64,000 nt of DNA from Parasponia andersonii (taxonomy: Eukaryota; Streptophyta; Magnoliopsida; Rosales; Cannabaceae): NCBI GenBank assembly GCA_002914805.1, contig JXTB01000050.1, forward strand, positions 156,430-220,429. The letters are read 5' to 3'. A model generated the notes under the pieces. It saw nothing but the letters and a program-made list of their open reading frames with translations, did no database searches and was not told where the DNA came from. Positions within the stretch are counted from its first letter, which is position 1, and each line of letters starts with the position of its first letter. Shown piece after piece: positions 32,873 to 43,800 of the stretch. Position numbers and translations under genes: made by a program.

Positions 32873-35800
32873 TAGAGGTGTTAATGGGTTAAAATCCAAT
32901 ATATTTTAAGAGTATTCCGTACAATTCAATTATAGGTTGATTTTAGAAAATACATATGCAATCTAATTCAATTTGAGAGGTGGATTTTAGAAAATACATA
33001 TCCTATCTAATTCAATTTGAGCGTAAAATCCAATCCAATTCAATTTCGATTTTGTGTAATCGATTATGGGCCTTTGTGGACTTTATCAGAATTAGTCTTT
33101 TTAACAAAAATTTTGTACTATTAGACATGCCCATAATCATATTCATCATAAAAGAAAATTGATAGACATTAATTCATCATTGACCATCTATGTCCAAATA
33201 CAAATTAGCTTAAAAACATAAAAAAATATAAAAACTCAAGTCTTAATATTTCAAACTCCATAACACAAACAATATCATCAATCCAGTATGCATCACAATG
33301 TCTTAGACATAAAAACAACAACCCAATACATCACATAGAAAATAGTACTAAATGTCTTAAACTGAAATAGCATTCCTGCAAAGATTAAAACTCCTTAAAT
33401 CAAATAAGTCTAATCAATTTTAAGATCTCCAATTCTAACTAAATCCTTTGCAAAATATTAAAAAAGCATGTTAGGTTGTGAAGAAAAAAAGAAATAAGAA
33501 AATAACACAGAAATGAAGTACAAATTTTTATACCTTCTGCAATTATTTCAACCTCATCGTATATGTCACGATGCTCCGTTGTTGGCTGGTCACAAAGCGA
33601 ATTTTGAGTGCAAATCAAGGCTTGAACAGTTTTATGATTTAATGAGCTCCTAAACGACCTCCAATAGAAAATATTGATTTAGATGCTACAGTGGACACAA
33701 GGATAACCAACATATCATGTGCTATCAAAGAAAGAATCTTGTATCTATCAGAATTCATCTTCCATTGGGTTAAAATGTCAAATGTTTGATTATCTGGGTC
33801 CTTACATGCCTTTATCAAGTACTTATCAACCTCAATCTTAGGTTCCATATTATCAATTATCCTAAGTCTCATTTTGGTACGAGTTTGAAACGTCTTGTAT
33901 GCATTAATATCACCACTATCAACCTCTATATCATCCTTATCTTGGGAAGTGGATGAATTATATGTACCCAAATGTGAGTATAAATGACAATACTCATCAT
34001 ATATGCTGCTCAAAATACCTCTAATTTTTTTTTTGTTTCCTTTGGAGCCTCCTCTACATCCCCATTACATAATGTCTCAAAACAAATTGAAACATAAATT
34101 TTCTTGAGGCGTGGATCAAGTAAAACAACAATAAACAACGTAGAATTAATCTTTTCTATACCTCCCCAATACTTGTTATATTTTACTTTCATTGACTCAA
34201 CCATCATAGTCAGTCTTACATCATCACTATTATCCTAAACCTCTAATTGATTGGCATTAAAACAAATTTGATCCAGAAAAATATTTGAGGTAACACAGAG
34301 AGTACCTGAGAACCGCAATATAGCATCATAGAAAATCTTCAGAAACTCGACAAAGTACCTTGCCTGGCCTAATCATTAGAAGTAGGTGATCTACTTCCTT
34401 CACCACTACAAAACTCCTTCACATATCCATCGTCATGTGTCTCCATTCTCTTAAATGCCTTTTAGTATTGAATAGCAGCTTCTAATATTAAATAAGTTGA
34501 ATTTCAACGAGTAGCAATATTTAGGCATACATTCTTCTTGGTAGAAATCTTTGTTTGTTCTGCACAAGATTTCAATTTTTGTATTCTAGCACCAGATCCT
34601 CTCACAAACTTGACAACATTTCTAATCTTTGTTATAATATCCACATGCTCCTTTAAGCCTTCCATCGCAATTAAATTCAAGATATGTGCACAACATCGCA
34701 TGTGCATGTGCCCCCTTGTAAAATTGCACCAGCCCAATCACAAACAGACTCAACAAGATAGTCAATGACAGTATTATTACTAGAAGCATTAGCCACTGTA
34801 ACACAAAATACTCTTTCAATTCCCCATTCCAAAAAGCACTGTTCAATGCCCTTTCCAAACCCTTCAGTTTGGAACCACACAATAGTTCAAAATTTGTTTA
34901 TCCAAATGCCAATTAGCATCCACATAATGACTAGTCAAGCACATATAATGCAAATTTTAGCATGAAGTCCAAGTATCTGTGGTGAGGCACACTCGTTGTT
35001 TTGTGCTAACAAAGAACTCTTTCAACTTCTTTTTCTCCTGCATGTAGAGATTTAGACAGTCACGAGTCGTAGTATATCGTGAAGGGACCATAAATCTAGG
35101 ATAATTAAAAGAATAAGATACAAACGAAAAGCAAGTAACAAAAAAAAATAATTAAAAAAAAAATCAAAAAAGACAATGGGTAATCACCATACAAATCACT
35201 AAGAAAAAAACAAATCAATCAAAGGAAAAGCAAAGAAACAAAGCTAATAAAAAAAAACGTCAAGATTCTGAATCAGACGTAGCCATCCAAATCACTAAAG
35301 AAAAATAAAAGGAAAAAAAGTCAAATGGACAAAAAACAAAGTAACAAACACTAAGATAATTAAAGAAAAGCAAAAAAAATAAAGCATAATCATCATACAA
35401 ATTACTGAGGAAAAAACAAATTAAACAAAGGAAAAGCAGAGAAACCAAGCTAATGAAAAGAAAAGCATTCTAGTGAAAGCTAAAAATGTCGAGCAGATGA
35501 GGAAATCATGCTTAAGATCAAAATAATCAAAAAAAAATACGGTAGATGTAAACATACTTAGAGAAACTTTCAATCAAATATGTGAGAGTTTGAGGATCTG
35601 AGAGAGGTGGTAGAATAGTGAGAGGTTGAGAGACTAAACGTAAAATATATGAGATCATTGGTAGGTTTTTTTTCCTTTCTAATCTAGTGTGGTAGTACCT
35701 ATATTAAACTTGCACTTAGCCAATTAAAATAAAACACATTTATTTTTATTTTTTTAACATTATATATATAAAGTTGGGTCGGTTCGGTTGTAATTAGATT

Positions 35801-35956
35801 TTTTACATTATGATCCGCCAACCGAAGCAGTCTAATTCAAATCCAATTTTTAGATTCTAATCCAATCCAATTGTAATTGGATATCTAATTTTTTGTAGTT
35901 GGATTGGATTTGATCGGTCGGGTCAATTGGTTTGGATCGGATTTTGAGCACCATTA
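32873..35956 (-). mobile_element. Decayed hAT DNA transposon
   Basis: The ends are imperfect inverted repeats: TAGAGGTGTTAA at the left and, on the other strand, TAATGGTGCTCA at the right, matching the hAT-type TAGGGGTG form. They are flanked by an 8-bp duplication with one mismatch (GTGTACAG at 32865-32872, GTGTACAA at 35957-35964). Eight base pairs is the hAT target-duplication size. Subterminal direct repeats are present: GATTTTAGAAAATACATAT is found twice (about 32940 and 32985), and AATCCAATCCAATT-like words occur near both ends. A transposase remnant lies inside on the minus strand (33639-35100). Confidence 0.88.
33639..35100 (-). pseudogene. hAT transposase remnant
   Basis: Read from the right on the minus strand. 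About 35097-34930 carries PRFMVPSRYTTTRDCLNLY and then RVCLTTDTWTS, the segment containing the first catalytic Asp, followed by a stop. 34737-34504 has HMRCCAHILNLIAMEGLK, the conserved C-x2-H region. 34207-34010 resembles the DUF4413 segment (KVKYNKYWG, LLDPRLKK). 34013-33639 is the C-terminal dimerisation domain (DKYL, FDILTQWK, RYKILSLIAHDML, STVASKSIFSIGGR). Several stops and frameshifts separate these, and the N-terminal BED zinc finger is not recognisable. hAT transposases excise and reinsert the element using a DDE fold; this copy cannot. The order and spacing of motifs make the assignment secure. Confidence 0.9.
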
Positions 35957-36411
35957 GTGTACAACTAAAGATAAAATAGTTTACCCATAATTAATTTTTT
36001 GAGGGTTAAGTAACCATATATTACTTCTTACGATAACATGAATCAAAGTTGAACAACAAGAGTGAAGTGGCTAAATTTCTCCTAAGGAATTAATTTGAGT
36101 AAAAACAATACAACATATTTTTTTTTAGAAATTAGAGAGAAAATAATTGTCATAATGGCTAGGTCTCACTCCAAAAAAAAAGAAAAAAAAAAAGAGTTAG
36201 GGTTATTAGTGTTGTATTTGTCTAAGATTTTCTTATATTGATGGTGCTGCACTAATATTCAAATTAGACTAATTATACTAAATATTCTTTCTTTACACTT
36301 TATTATAGTAAATGCATGTCTTTTTTCATTTTATAACTAAATAGCCAAGTAAATCAGTTTTTACATTGAAGTACAATATATGGATTTGATTAATTGATAT
36401 AATCAGCTGTT
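35957..36411. other. Short intergenic spacer between hAT and MULE regions
   Basis: A/T-rich, no coding region seen. Contains an A-run at 36172-36194. Confidence 0.4.
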
Positions 36412-36425
36412 TTGACATTCTTTTG

Positions 36426-36551
36426 TGACATTTTAGTGTCTTTTTCTAGAAATGAGCGTCAAGGACTTCTTGGCCATAAAAAAAATAATAAATTAAAACT
36501 TTTTTATGGTCAAGAAGGTCAATATGTCTTTGACATTTCTATAAATGTCAT
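36426..36551. repeat. Imperfect foldback hairpin
   Basis: TGACATTT...AGAAATG and then CTTCTTGGCCATAAAAAA (left arm) pair with TTTTTTATGGTCAAGAAGG and CATTTCTATAAATGTCA (right arm). The arms are about 55 bases, separated by roughly 15 A/T-rich bases. It could be a small MITE or the edge of the MULE-derived region. No coding. Confidence 0.65.
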
Positions 36552-37036
36552 TGTTAAGAAAATACACAAAAAAAAATCATTCTGGCCCAAATTAGTCATA
36601 CCTATGTCCTTTTCTCCAGAGAGCCCATAATTCGGTTATTTTACTAAATACCTCTCGAAGATTTGTCCAAACTATATTAGGCCTATAAAACAAGGGAAAA
36701 TTAGGTCTTGTACGGTATATTTAGAAAAGAAGAAATTAGGATATATACGGTGAAATACAAAAAGAATTACATATATATGTTGCTTAAAAAAGTGGTTAAT
36801 CGCGTACAGCATTATCTAGAAAAATACCATATTCTCGATATAAGACTTGTTTTTCTTTCAAAGCCGTTTGTGGCCCTTTAGGTTTTTCTTTCTTCTATTT
36901 TCTTCTTCATTTTCTATTATTCATTTTCTTCCCTTTTCTTCTTCTTCTTCTAAGTTTCTATTTCAGGGTTTCTATTTATTTCATCATCTTCCTCCATCTT
37001 CCATATCTATTTTCCTGTTCGCCTTTTCTATTAGCC

Positions 37037-40000
37037 ATGACTACTACTCGTTCTAGTTCATCCACTCCTTCTCCTAAATTAAAATTGAAATGACCTAAGA
37101 AAATGAAGAAGAAATTAACAAGTTCAACAACTCTCTCAGAATCAAAATAAAAAATGCTCAAGAAGATGAAGGAGAAGTGTGGTACTGGAGACGAAGAGTC
37201 TAAAAAAAGTCAGAAGAAGAAGACGATTGATGATGGAAAAGATTTTAGGGAGAAAGAGATATCTGTCGCTAAGAAGCTTCGATTGGAGCCAAATATTGTG
37301 GAAACTTTAGTTCCAAAACATTTTAGGGTAATTATTATTATTATTTGGTTATTTTATATGCATGCAATTTTTTGGAAATTTTTGTGTTTATGATTTTTGT
37401 GTTTTTGTAATTATTTTCCATTTTGGCTGATTTGTGTACGATTTTTGTACTTTTTCTTTTGTCTAAATTTGTGTATGATTTTTATATTTTTTTGTATGGT
37501 TTTGTATATTGGGTCTTGTTATTAGTTTCTAATAATTTGGGTTCTTCACACACACTAATAGAGAAATCAAGATTCAAGAAGAAAAAATAATCATGAGCCT
37601 TGTACCAAAACTCCCAAATGTCATGATGAATTCTGATTTTTGTAGGTTTTTTAATCCATGAACATACATATAATATGTTTACTCGTGTACTACTATCTAT
37701 TATATTCGTAGTTTTGGATACTGGTAAAGAGTTACTGATGTATTTTATAGTTACTTTTCTACTTTTTTCATTATTTTTGTGTCTGTGATGTGGTTTTTTT
37801 CATGGGTGGAAGCTAAAATTTAAACCTGAGGAATGTTTTCGTTTAGGGTTCTGTGTTTTACATCATTTCAAGTTATAGAAAATATTAAGATAAAATTGAA
37901 AAGGAGTCAGGTTGATTTGTTTAAGAAAACCTATTTTAGGAATTTTTTGGATCTTAAGAATTTACAGATACAAGGTTAGTTACTACACCATGCTTTATTA
38001 AGAGAGGTTAATCAACTGAACCCAAATGAAATGTGGCTTTTGATTGGAGGTCAACTTTTAAAATTTGAGATCGAACAATTTGCCTTAGTTATTGCATTGA
38101 AGTGTGTTGATAATTCAGATTTATCTTAGTTTAAAGATAAGAAGTGGGATAGTTTAAAGATAAGAAGTAGGACTATGTTAATAGTTTAGATAAGTATTTT
38201 AAGGATTATAAAAATATTAACTAGACAATTCTAGAGTATTATTTTATGTCTTCGGAGATTTGATAATGATGAAGATAGTATTGGTATGGCATGCCTTTTT
38301 TTGATTTTTAATTTTTTGTTATCATCAGTAAAAGATAAACTTGTCAAAAAAAGTTTCATGCACTTGTCTAATAGTGATGATTTCAATGATTATCCATAGG
38401 GTAAGGAGTTATTTGGAGTTACTATTAAGTAGTCGAGGACTGGTTTGAAGGTAAAGTCTATGAGATCTAAGGATAATAACTACAAGTTACTTAGATTTTC
38501 ATTGGCTTTTCAAATATAGTTGTACGAAACCATTCCTGCTTTATCAAGATTAATGCGCAACCATGTAGATTTTGTTGTACCACACATTATAAATTGGTCA
38601 ACATGAATTACATCACTTTATAAATTTCTTGAGAGGAAAGTTTTTCACTGCAAAAAGATAATTTCTTACTCTTTATTTCATTTTTTTGTATCATTTAAGC
38701 CTTTTTTTCATAATTTTTTTATTAAAATATTTTTAAAGGAATTTTATTTTATTTTTTTTTTTGTAGCTTGAAATAAAGAAACTATTCCCAACTGATGACG
38801 AGAGAGAGTTGCTAAATCTGAAAGAATTTCAGTACAATTCAATAGATTTGGTTCCAGAAAATTTAGTTGAAGAGGATGATGATTTTGAGGTTCCATCACC
38901 GAAGATTCTATTTATGATCGCAGCTTCCATCTTCTACAAGTCAACTAAGCGATCTTCTTCAAAGGCTAAGAGAGTTTATAAAACAGGATTTGGGATTTTT
39001 TCTTTAGATTTGAAGAAACATCTCAAGAATATTTGTTTGGAGCAGCTGCAATTGAGTAATTGAGTAAGAAATTTGGCTTGTTGAGGGAGAATTTGGTTTT
39101 GAGGCATGATGCACTAAGGCTGGATATGAGTGAAAAGTATTCAGTCATTATAGGAGTATTGGTTGGTATTCAAGAGAAAACAGATTGTGGTAATATTCTG
39201 ATTAGATCAGTTCAAAATATCAATGGTAATGATCAAGTTTTTGGTAATTAGGCTGAGACTATTGTTGAAAAAAGTACTGAGGGGAATAATATTAGTATTC
39301 AGCCAAAGATAAGGGGTTTCAAAAGGTAGTGAGGAGTACAAGAGTGAAAAAAATGATCATGTAATACTTCAAATTACTCAAACATGTGTTGTAGTCCTTA
39401 TTTTCATTAAGTTTAATTTTTATCCTTTTTTTTTTGTTAGGATACTGTTTGTGCTAGTGCTACTAATACTATTTACAAGGATACTGAAGATGACAAATTT
39501 CAAAATATTGGAGCGGGAACAAAGATTTTCTCTTATCTTTGTCTAGTTTGCAACTCTTCTTTCGTTGCTATTAGTATTAGTTGTCTACAATTTATCAGTT
39601 TCTAGTATTATTTATCTACATTTACTAGTTTCAAGTATTATTTGGCTAACAGTTACTGGTTTTTAGTATTACTTGGGCTACCAATTATTACTTTTCTAGT
39701 TTTCAGTTCTTCTTTTATTGCTTTTTGTATTAGTTGTCTATCAGTTTCTGGTTTCTAGTATTACTTGGCTACCAGTTACTAGTTTTGTAGTATTAGTTTG
39801 CTACTTGTTACTAGTTTTATAGTATTAGTTTACTATCAATTACTAGTTTCTAGCAGTTATTTTAAGCCTAGGTTTTGTTTTTTTTTTTTTTTTCGTTTTA
39901 TGATTCTATTTGTGATATTACTACTGTCAAAGTCAGCAAGGGTGATGAAGATGCTAAAGTTCAAAATGAAGAGAAGGGAAACAAGATTTTCTTTATCTTA

Positions 40001-42624
40001 ATCTAGATTTCACTAATTTTTTTTTTCATAGTTCATGGTATTAGTTAGCTATAAGTTATTAGTTTCTAGTATTCCTCAGAAACTATTTACTGGTTTCTAG
40101 TATTATTTGGCCACATTTACTGGTCTTTACCAGTTATTTTGAGCCTATTTTTTTTTTTTAGAATTCTATTTGTGATACTACTACTACTTTCAAAATCAAC
40201 GAGAGTAATGAAGATGCCGAAGTTCAAAATGAAGAGTAGGAAACAAGATTTTCTTTATCTTAATCTAGATTTCACTAATTTTTTTTCATAGTTCATGGTA
40301 TTAGTTGGCTATTAGTTACTAGTTTTTAGTATTCCTCGGCAACTAGTTATTAGTTTCTAGTATTATTTGGCTACTATTTACTAGTCTTTACCAGTTATTT
40401 TAAGCATAGTTTTTTTTTTTCCATGTTAGGATTCTGTTTATGATACTACTATTGTCAAAGTCAACGAGGGTGATAAAGATGCTAAAGTACAAAATAAAAA
40501 AGGGAGAAACAAGGTTTTCTTTGGTCTTAATCTTGATTTTTTAAATAATTTTTTATATTAATTAGCTACCAATTACTGGTTTCTATCTGATATTTTGAGT
40601 ATAATTATATGTTTTCTTTTTTTTTTTTTCTCCAGTGCGTTGGTCATAAGGAAGTTCTCGTTGATGACCATAGGAATTTGTTTTTTTATTTTTGATCGAT
40701 CAGAAACTGATTGTTTTTTGGATAATTTTGACTAGAAAGAGATCAAAAAGGCTATTACAGATTGCTCAATTATTAAAGAAGCAGGTAGTTTATATATTTT
40801 TTTTAATTTGCATGTTGATTGTAGAAACGAATTCACTTATAATGGTTTTTAATTTATTTTGCATTCCTTTTTGTAGCGTGATTCAAAGGAAGATTCTTTA
40901 GCAGATGTTCCACTACAAGATTCTGGCTCTAATGAAAACTCTTTCCATACTCCTGTTGTACGAAAAGGGAGCTAAATCCTGATGCTCAACTCAAATCTCC
41001 GTTCATCATTGACTTTGGTCTTCTTTTGAACCTATTGAGAAGCCAAAGAAGATTGAAAGGAAAAAAAAGTGAAAGGTTTAATTCCTTTCTCAACAGACCT
41101 ATTTGCAAAAATTGATCAAATCTGGGAGAGCAAATTAATCAAATTTATAGATATTGGTGTCAATATAAGAAGGAAGTAAGTAGTATTTTTCTTATTCTCT
41201 ATTTTAATTGTTAAGTTTATGTTTTTACTTTTAGTAACATTCTTTCTAGTTGTTTTGAAAATTTTTTAGGAAAGTATTTTATTCAAAAGAGGATAATCTG
41301 CTTGAGCCTACAATGGATTTTATGATAACTAAAATCTCTAAGAAGGTATGGTTTTTTGACTTGTAGTATGATGAAAGAAGTCTTCATTGTTCAGTGAGCA
41401 ATCTACAATGACTTACTTTATCTTTAGATTTTAAATTCAACTATTTTATTTTGATTTCTGAAGATCAATTTTTAGTATGTTTTAAAATTTAAAATTGTAA
41501 TCATTAATCATATTATGGTTTTGGAGAACAACGTTAGTTACTAGTACCAGAATCTGGATATCAGTAGCCAATTTTGTTTTCATGCTACTTATATCTAATA
41601 ATTAGTACCAATGTCTAGTTATTAGTTACCAAAATCTAGATTTCACCAATCAATTTTGGTTAACTTGAATTGGTATCTATAGTTGGTTACTGGTTATCAT
41701 TTCTATTTTTTTTTGTTATTTCAACTTAAGTTTTAAGCACCTTAATATGCATATGTGTTATTTTTTAGTTTCTTATTTGTTGTTTTGATCTTTTATAGCA
41801 TATTGATGTCTCATTTTACTACCTGCGTAACGAAGTGCAATACAGTGAGAAAATTTCATTGAGGGTTACAACAACTGATGTGCAGTTTGATTCTCATTTG
41901 ATGATTCTATATGCACCTTATATGAAAAAGGGTTGTGATCTTTCTATGATTAAAAGCGAAAATCATTTAATAGAGTACATTCTTAGATATTACATGCACT
42001 GTAATATTGTTTAGAGTGAGGTGGATCATGTTTTGATGCCAGTGCATATGGAGACTTTAAATCATTGGATTCTAGTTCATTTTGATATTCACCCTAGATG
42101 TCTTTATGTCTATAATTCTTTGCGGAGTGCAAGTCATGACAAATAGGCCAAGAAAATAATTGAATGATATTTAGTGATACTGCCATTATTATTGTATTTA
42201 GTTGGTTTTTATAAGTCTCATAACGACATTGAACTCAGTTCTCAATATTTTGTGAACAAGAAAGCTACTGACTATCTAGAGATCATTATGGTTGATGGTC
42301 TTCTTTAGAAAACACAATGGTATTTTGATCAACTTTTCTTTTTATTTATTTGTTTTAGCCAGCCTTATTTATGTGTTTTGATATGGATAGTTGTTTTTTA
42401 GGCGCAATGACTATGGTGTTTTTGTGTTTGCATTAGCGGAGTACTTCATCCATAGTGTAATTGACAAGCTGAAAGATTTATGTCCCAAGGATAAACACAA
42501 CAAGTTGTGCGTGGATCTATATAAACATGCTTGCAAGAAAAAAATTGAGGGCTATGAGTCTGATGGTGAATTTCCACGACGATTGAAAGATAACGAGGTC
42601 AAGGGTCTTAATTTGGAAGCTTAA
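37037..42624 (+). pseudogene. ULP1-like (C48) cysteine protease gene with DUF1985, broken
   Basis: The ATG at 37037 starts a basic N-terminus (poly-Ser/Lys; stops at 37090 and 37148). A DUF1985-like domain follows at ~37800-38610 (LLHHALLREVNQ, EMWLLIGGQLLKFEIEQFAL). An acidic segment is at 38768-38930. An exon+intron unit is repeated four times (39441-40560). The C48 peptidase domain is at ~41800-42620: HVLMPVHMETLNHWILVHFD, LYVYNSL, then the final exon from 42399 with NDYGVFVFALAEY. In active ULP1 proteases the His of HW, a downstream Asp and the Cys of the DCG motif form the triad, cleaving SUMO. Here the His remains, but Cys reads Tyr (TAT) and the likely Asp position reads Asn. In-frame stops (e.g. 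38101-38130 region, 38398, 38430, 42013, 42144) make a full product impossible. Assignment to the transposon-borne ULP family is strong; exact exon boundaries are not. Confidence 0.85.
39441..40560 (+). repeat. Four-fold tandem repeat of an exon-plus-intron unit
   Basis: Units start at about 39441, 39902, 40161 and 40430. Each begins GATWCTRTTTRTG, then an exon-like part with GATGAAGATGCTAAAGT-like and CAAAAT words and a AACAAGATTTTCTTT stretch. It is followed by an intron-like TTAGTTGGCTA/TTACTAGTTTCTAGTATT tract and a T-run ending in a TTAG- or TAG-type acceptor. The encoded piece is a short acidic segment. Spacing is 461, 259 and 269 bp, the first unit having a longer intron part. Confidence 0.8.
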
Positions 42625-42789
42625 GAGGATGAGGACTCATAGTTGAAGTAGAAAATGTAGGAAGCATTTGTTTTTGATGTATTATTGAACCTTTTTTTTT
42701 TTCTTTTGACTTCTAAACTTCAGGTTCTTTTGTGTACTTAAGACTTCCAGATGAACCTTTAAAAGATTACTAATTCCTTATTTTATCAT

Positions 42790-43670
42790 GAGTAATAGGT
42801 TTTTAGTTATTAGTTACTAGTTACTTTCAACAAGAAATCATATCCCTTTTTATGGTTCAATTTTTTTTTTCGTTTTAATAGAAAAAAATCAATAAAAAGA
42901 AAAACAGATTTAGATCACACTAAGAGAGCCTGATAATCCATTTTTTTTTTTCTAATCTTGAGTAATGGGTTTCTAGTTTCTAATTACTAGTTTTGTTTCT
43001 AGTTACTAGTTAGTTTTAACAAGAGACTAGATCCCTTTATTTCTTTTTTTTTTCAATAGAAAATATATCAATAATAAGAGAGGCAAATTTAGATCACACT
43101 AAGAGATGCTGATTCTGATTTTCTAGATTTTTTTATGATACTGAGTAATGAGTTTCTAGTTTTTGGTTAACAGTTTCTAATTACTAGTTTCGTTTCCAAT
43201 TACTAGTTACTTTCAATAAGAGACCAATTTCCTTTATTTCTTTTTCTTAATAAAAAAACAATAACAAGAAAGGCAAATTTAGATCACACTAAGAGAGGCT
43301 GATTTTATAGATTTTTATATGATCATAATTAATGAGTTTCTAGTTTCCGATTAACAGTTTCCAGAAACTAGTTTCGTTTCCAATTACCAATTACCAGTTA
43401 CTAGTTACTTTCAATAAGAGACTAAATCCCTTTAGTTCTTTTTTTTTTAATAGAAAAAAAAATCAGTAACAAGAAAGGCAAATATAGATCACACTAAAAG
43501 AGGCTGATTTTTTACATTTTTTTTATGATCTTGAGTAATGCGTTTCTAGTTTCCAGTTAACAGTTTCTAAAAACTGGTTTTGTTTCTAGTTACTATTTAC
43601 TTTCAACAAGAGACCGGATCCCTTTATTTGGTTCATTTTTTTCTTTTTTTAATAGAACTTTTAATAGTTC
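42790..43670. repeat. ~185-bp tandem repeat, five copies
   Basis: Units start at about 42790, 42960, 43143, 43327 and 43533, all with (G)AGTAATGnGTTTCTAGTTT. Each continues with TACTTTCAAnAAGAGAC, TCCCTTTATTTCTTTTTT, AATAGAAAAA and TTTAGATCACACTAAGAGAGGCTGA. The last copy lacks the distal third. The array sits exactly between the convergent ULP1-like and transposase genes. Confidence 0.9.
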
Positions 43671-43800
43671 AAAGCATATTGATTTCTTCAAAAATGCAAA
43701 TAAAAAGTATTAACAATTTAACACTTTAAATTTGACTATTCAATTGATATTAAAATTTAAAATTAATTTCAAGACCTTATTAAAATCTGTCATACTAAAA

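Noticed and set aside
35260..35448. Phe/Leu-rich minus-strand frame inside the hAT element
   Set aside because: Comes from A/T-rich sequence where the zinc-finger region would be expected, but has no Cys/His pattern.
37163..37390. 79-codon frame as an independent gene
   Set aside because: It is the basic N-terminal exon region of the ULP1-like pseudogene.
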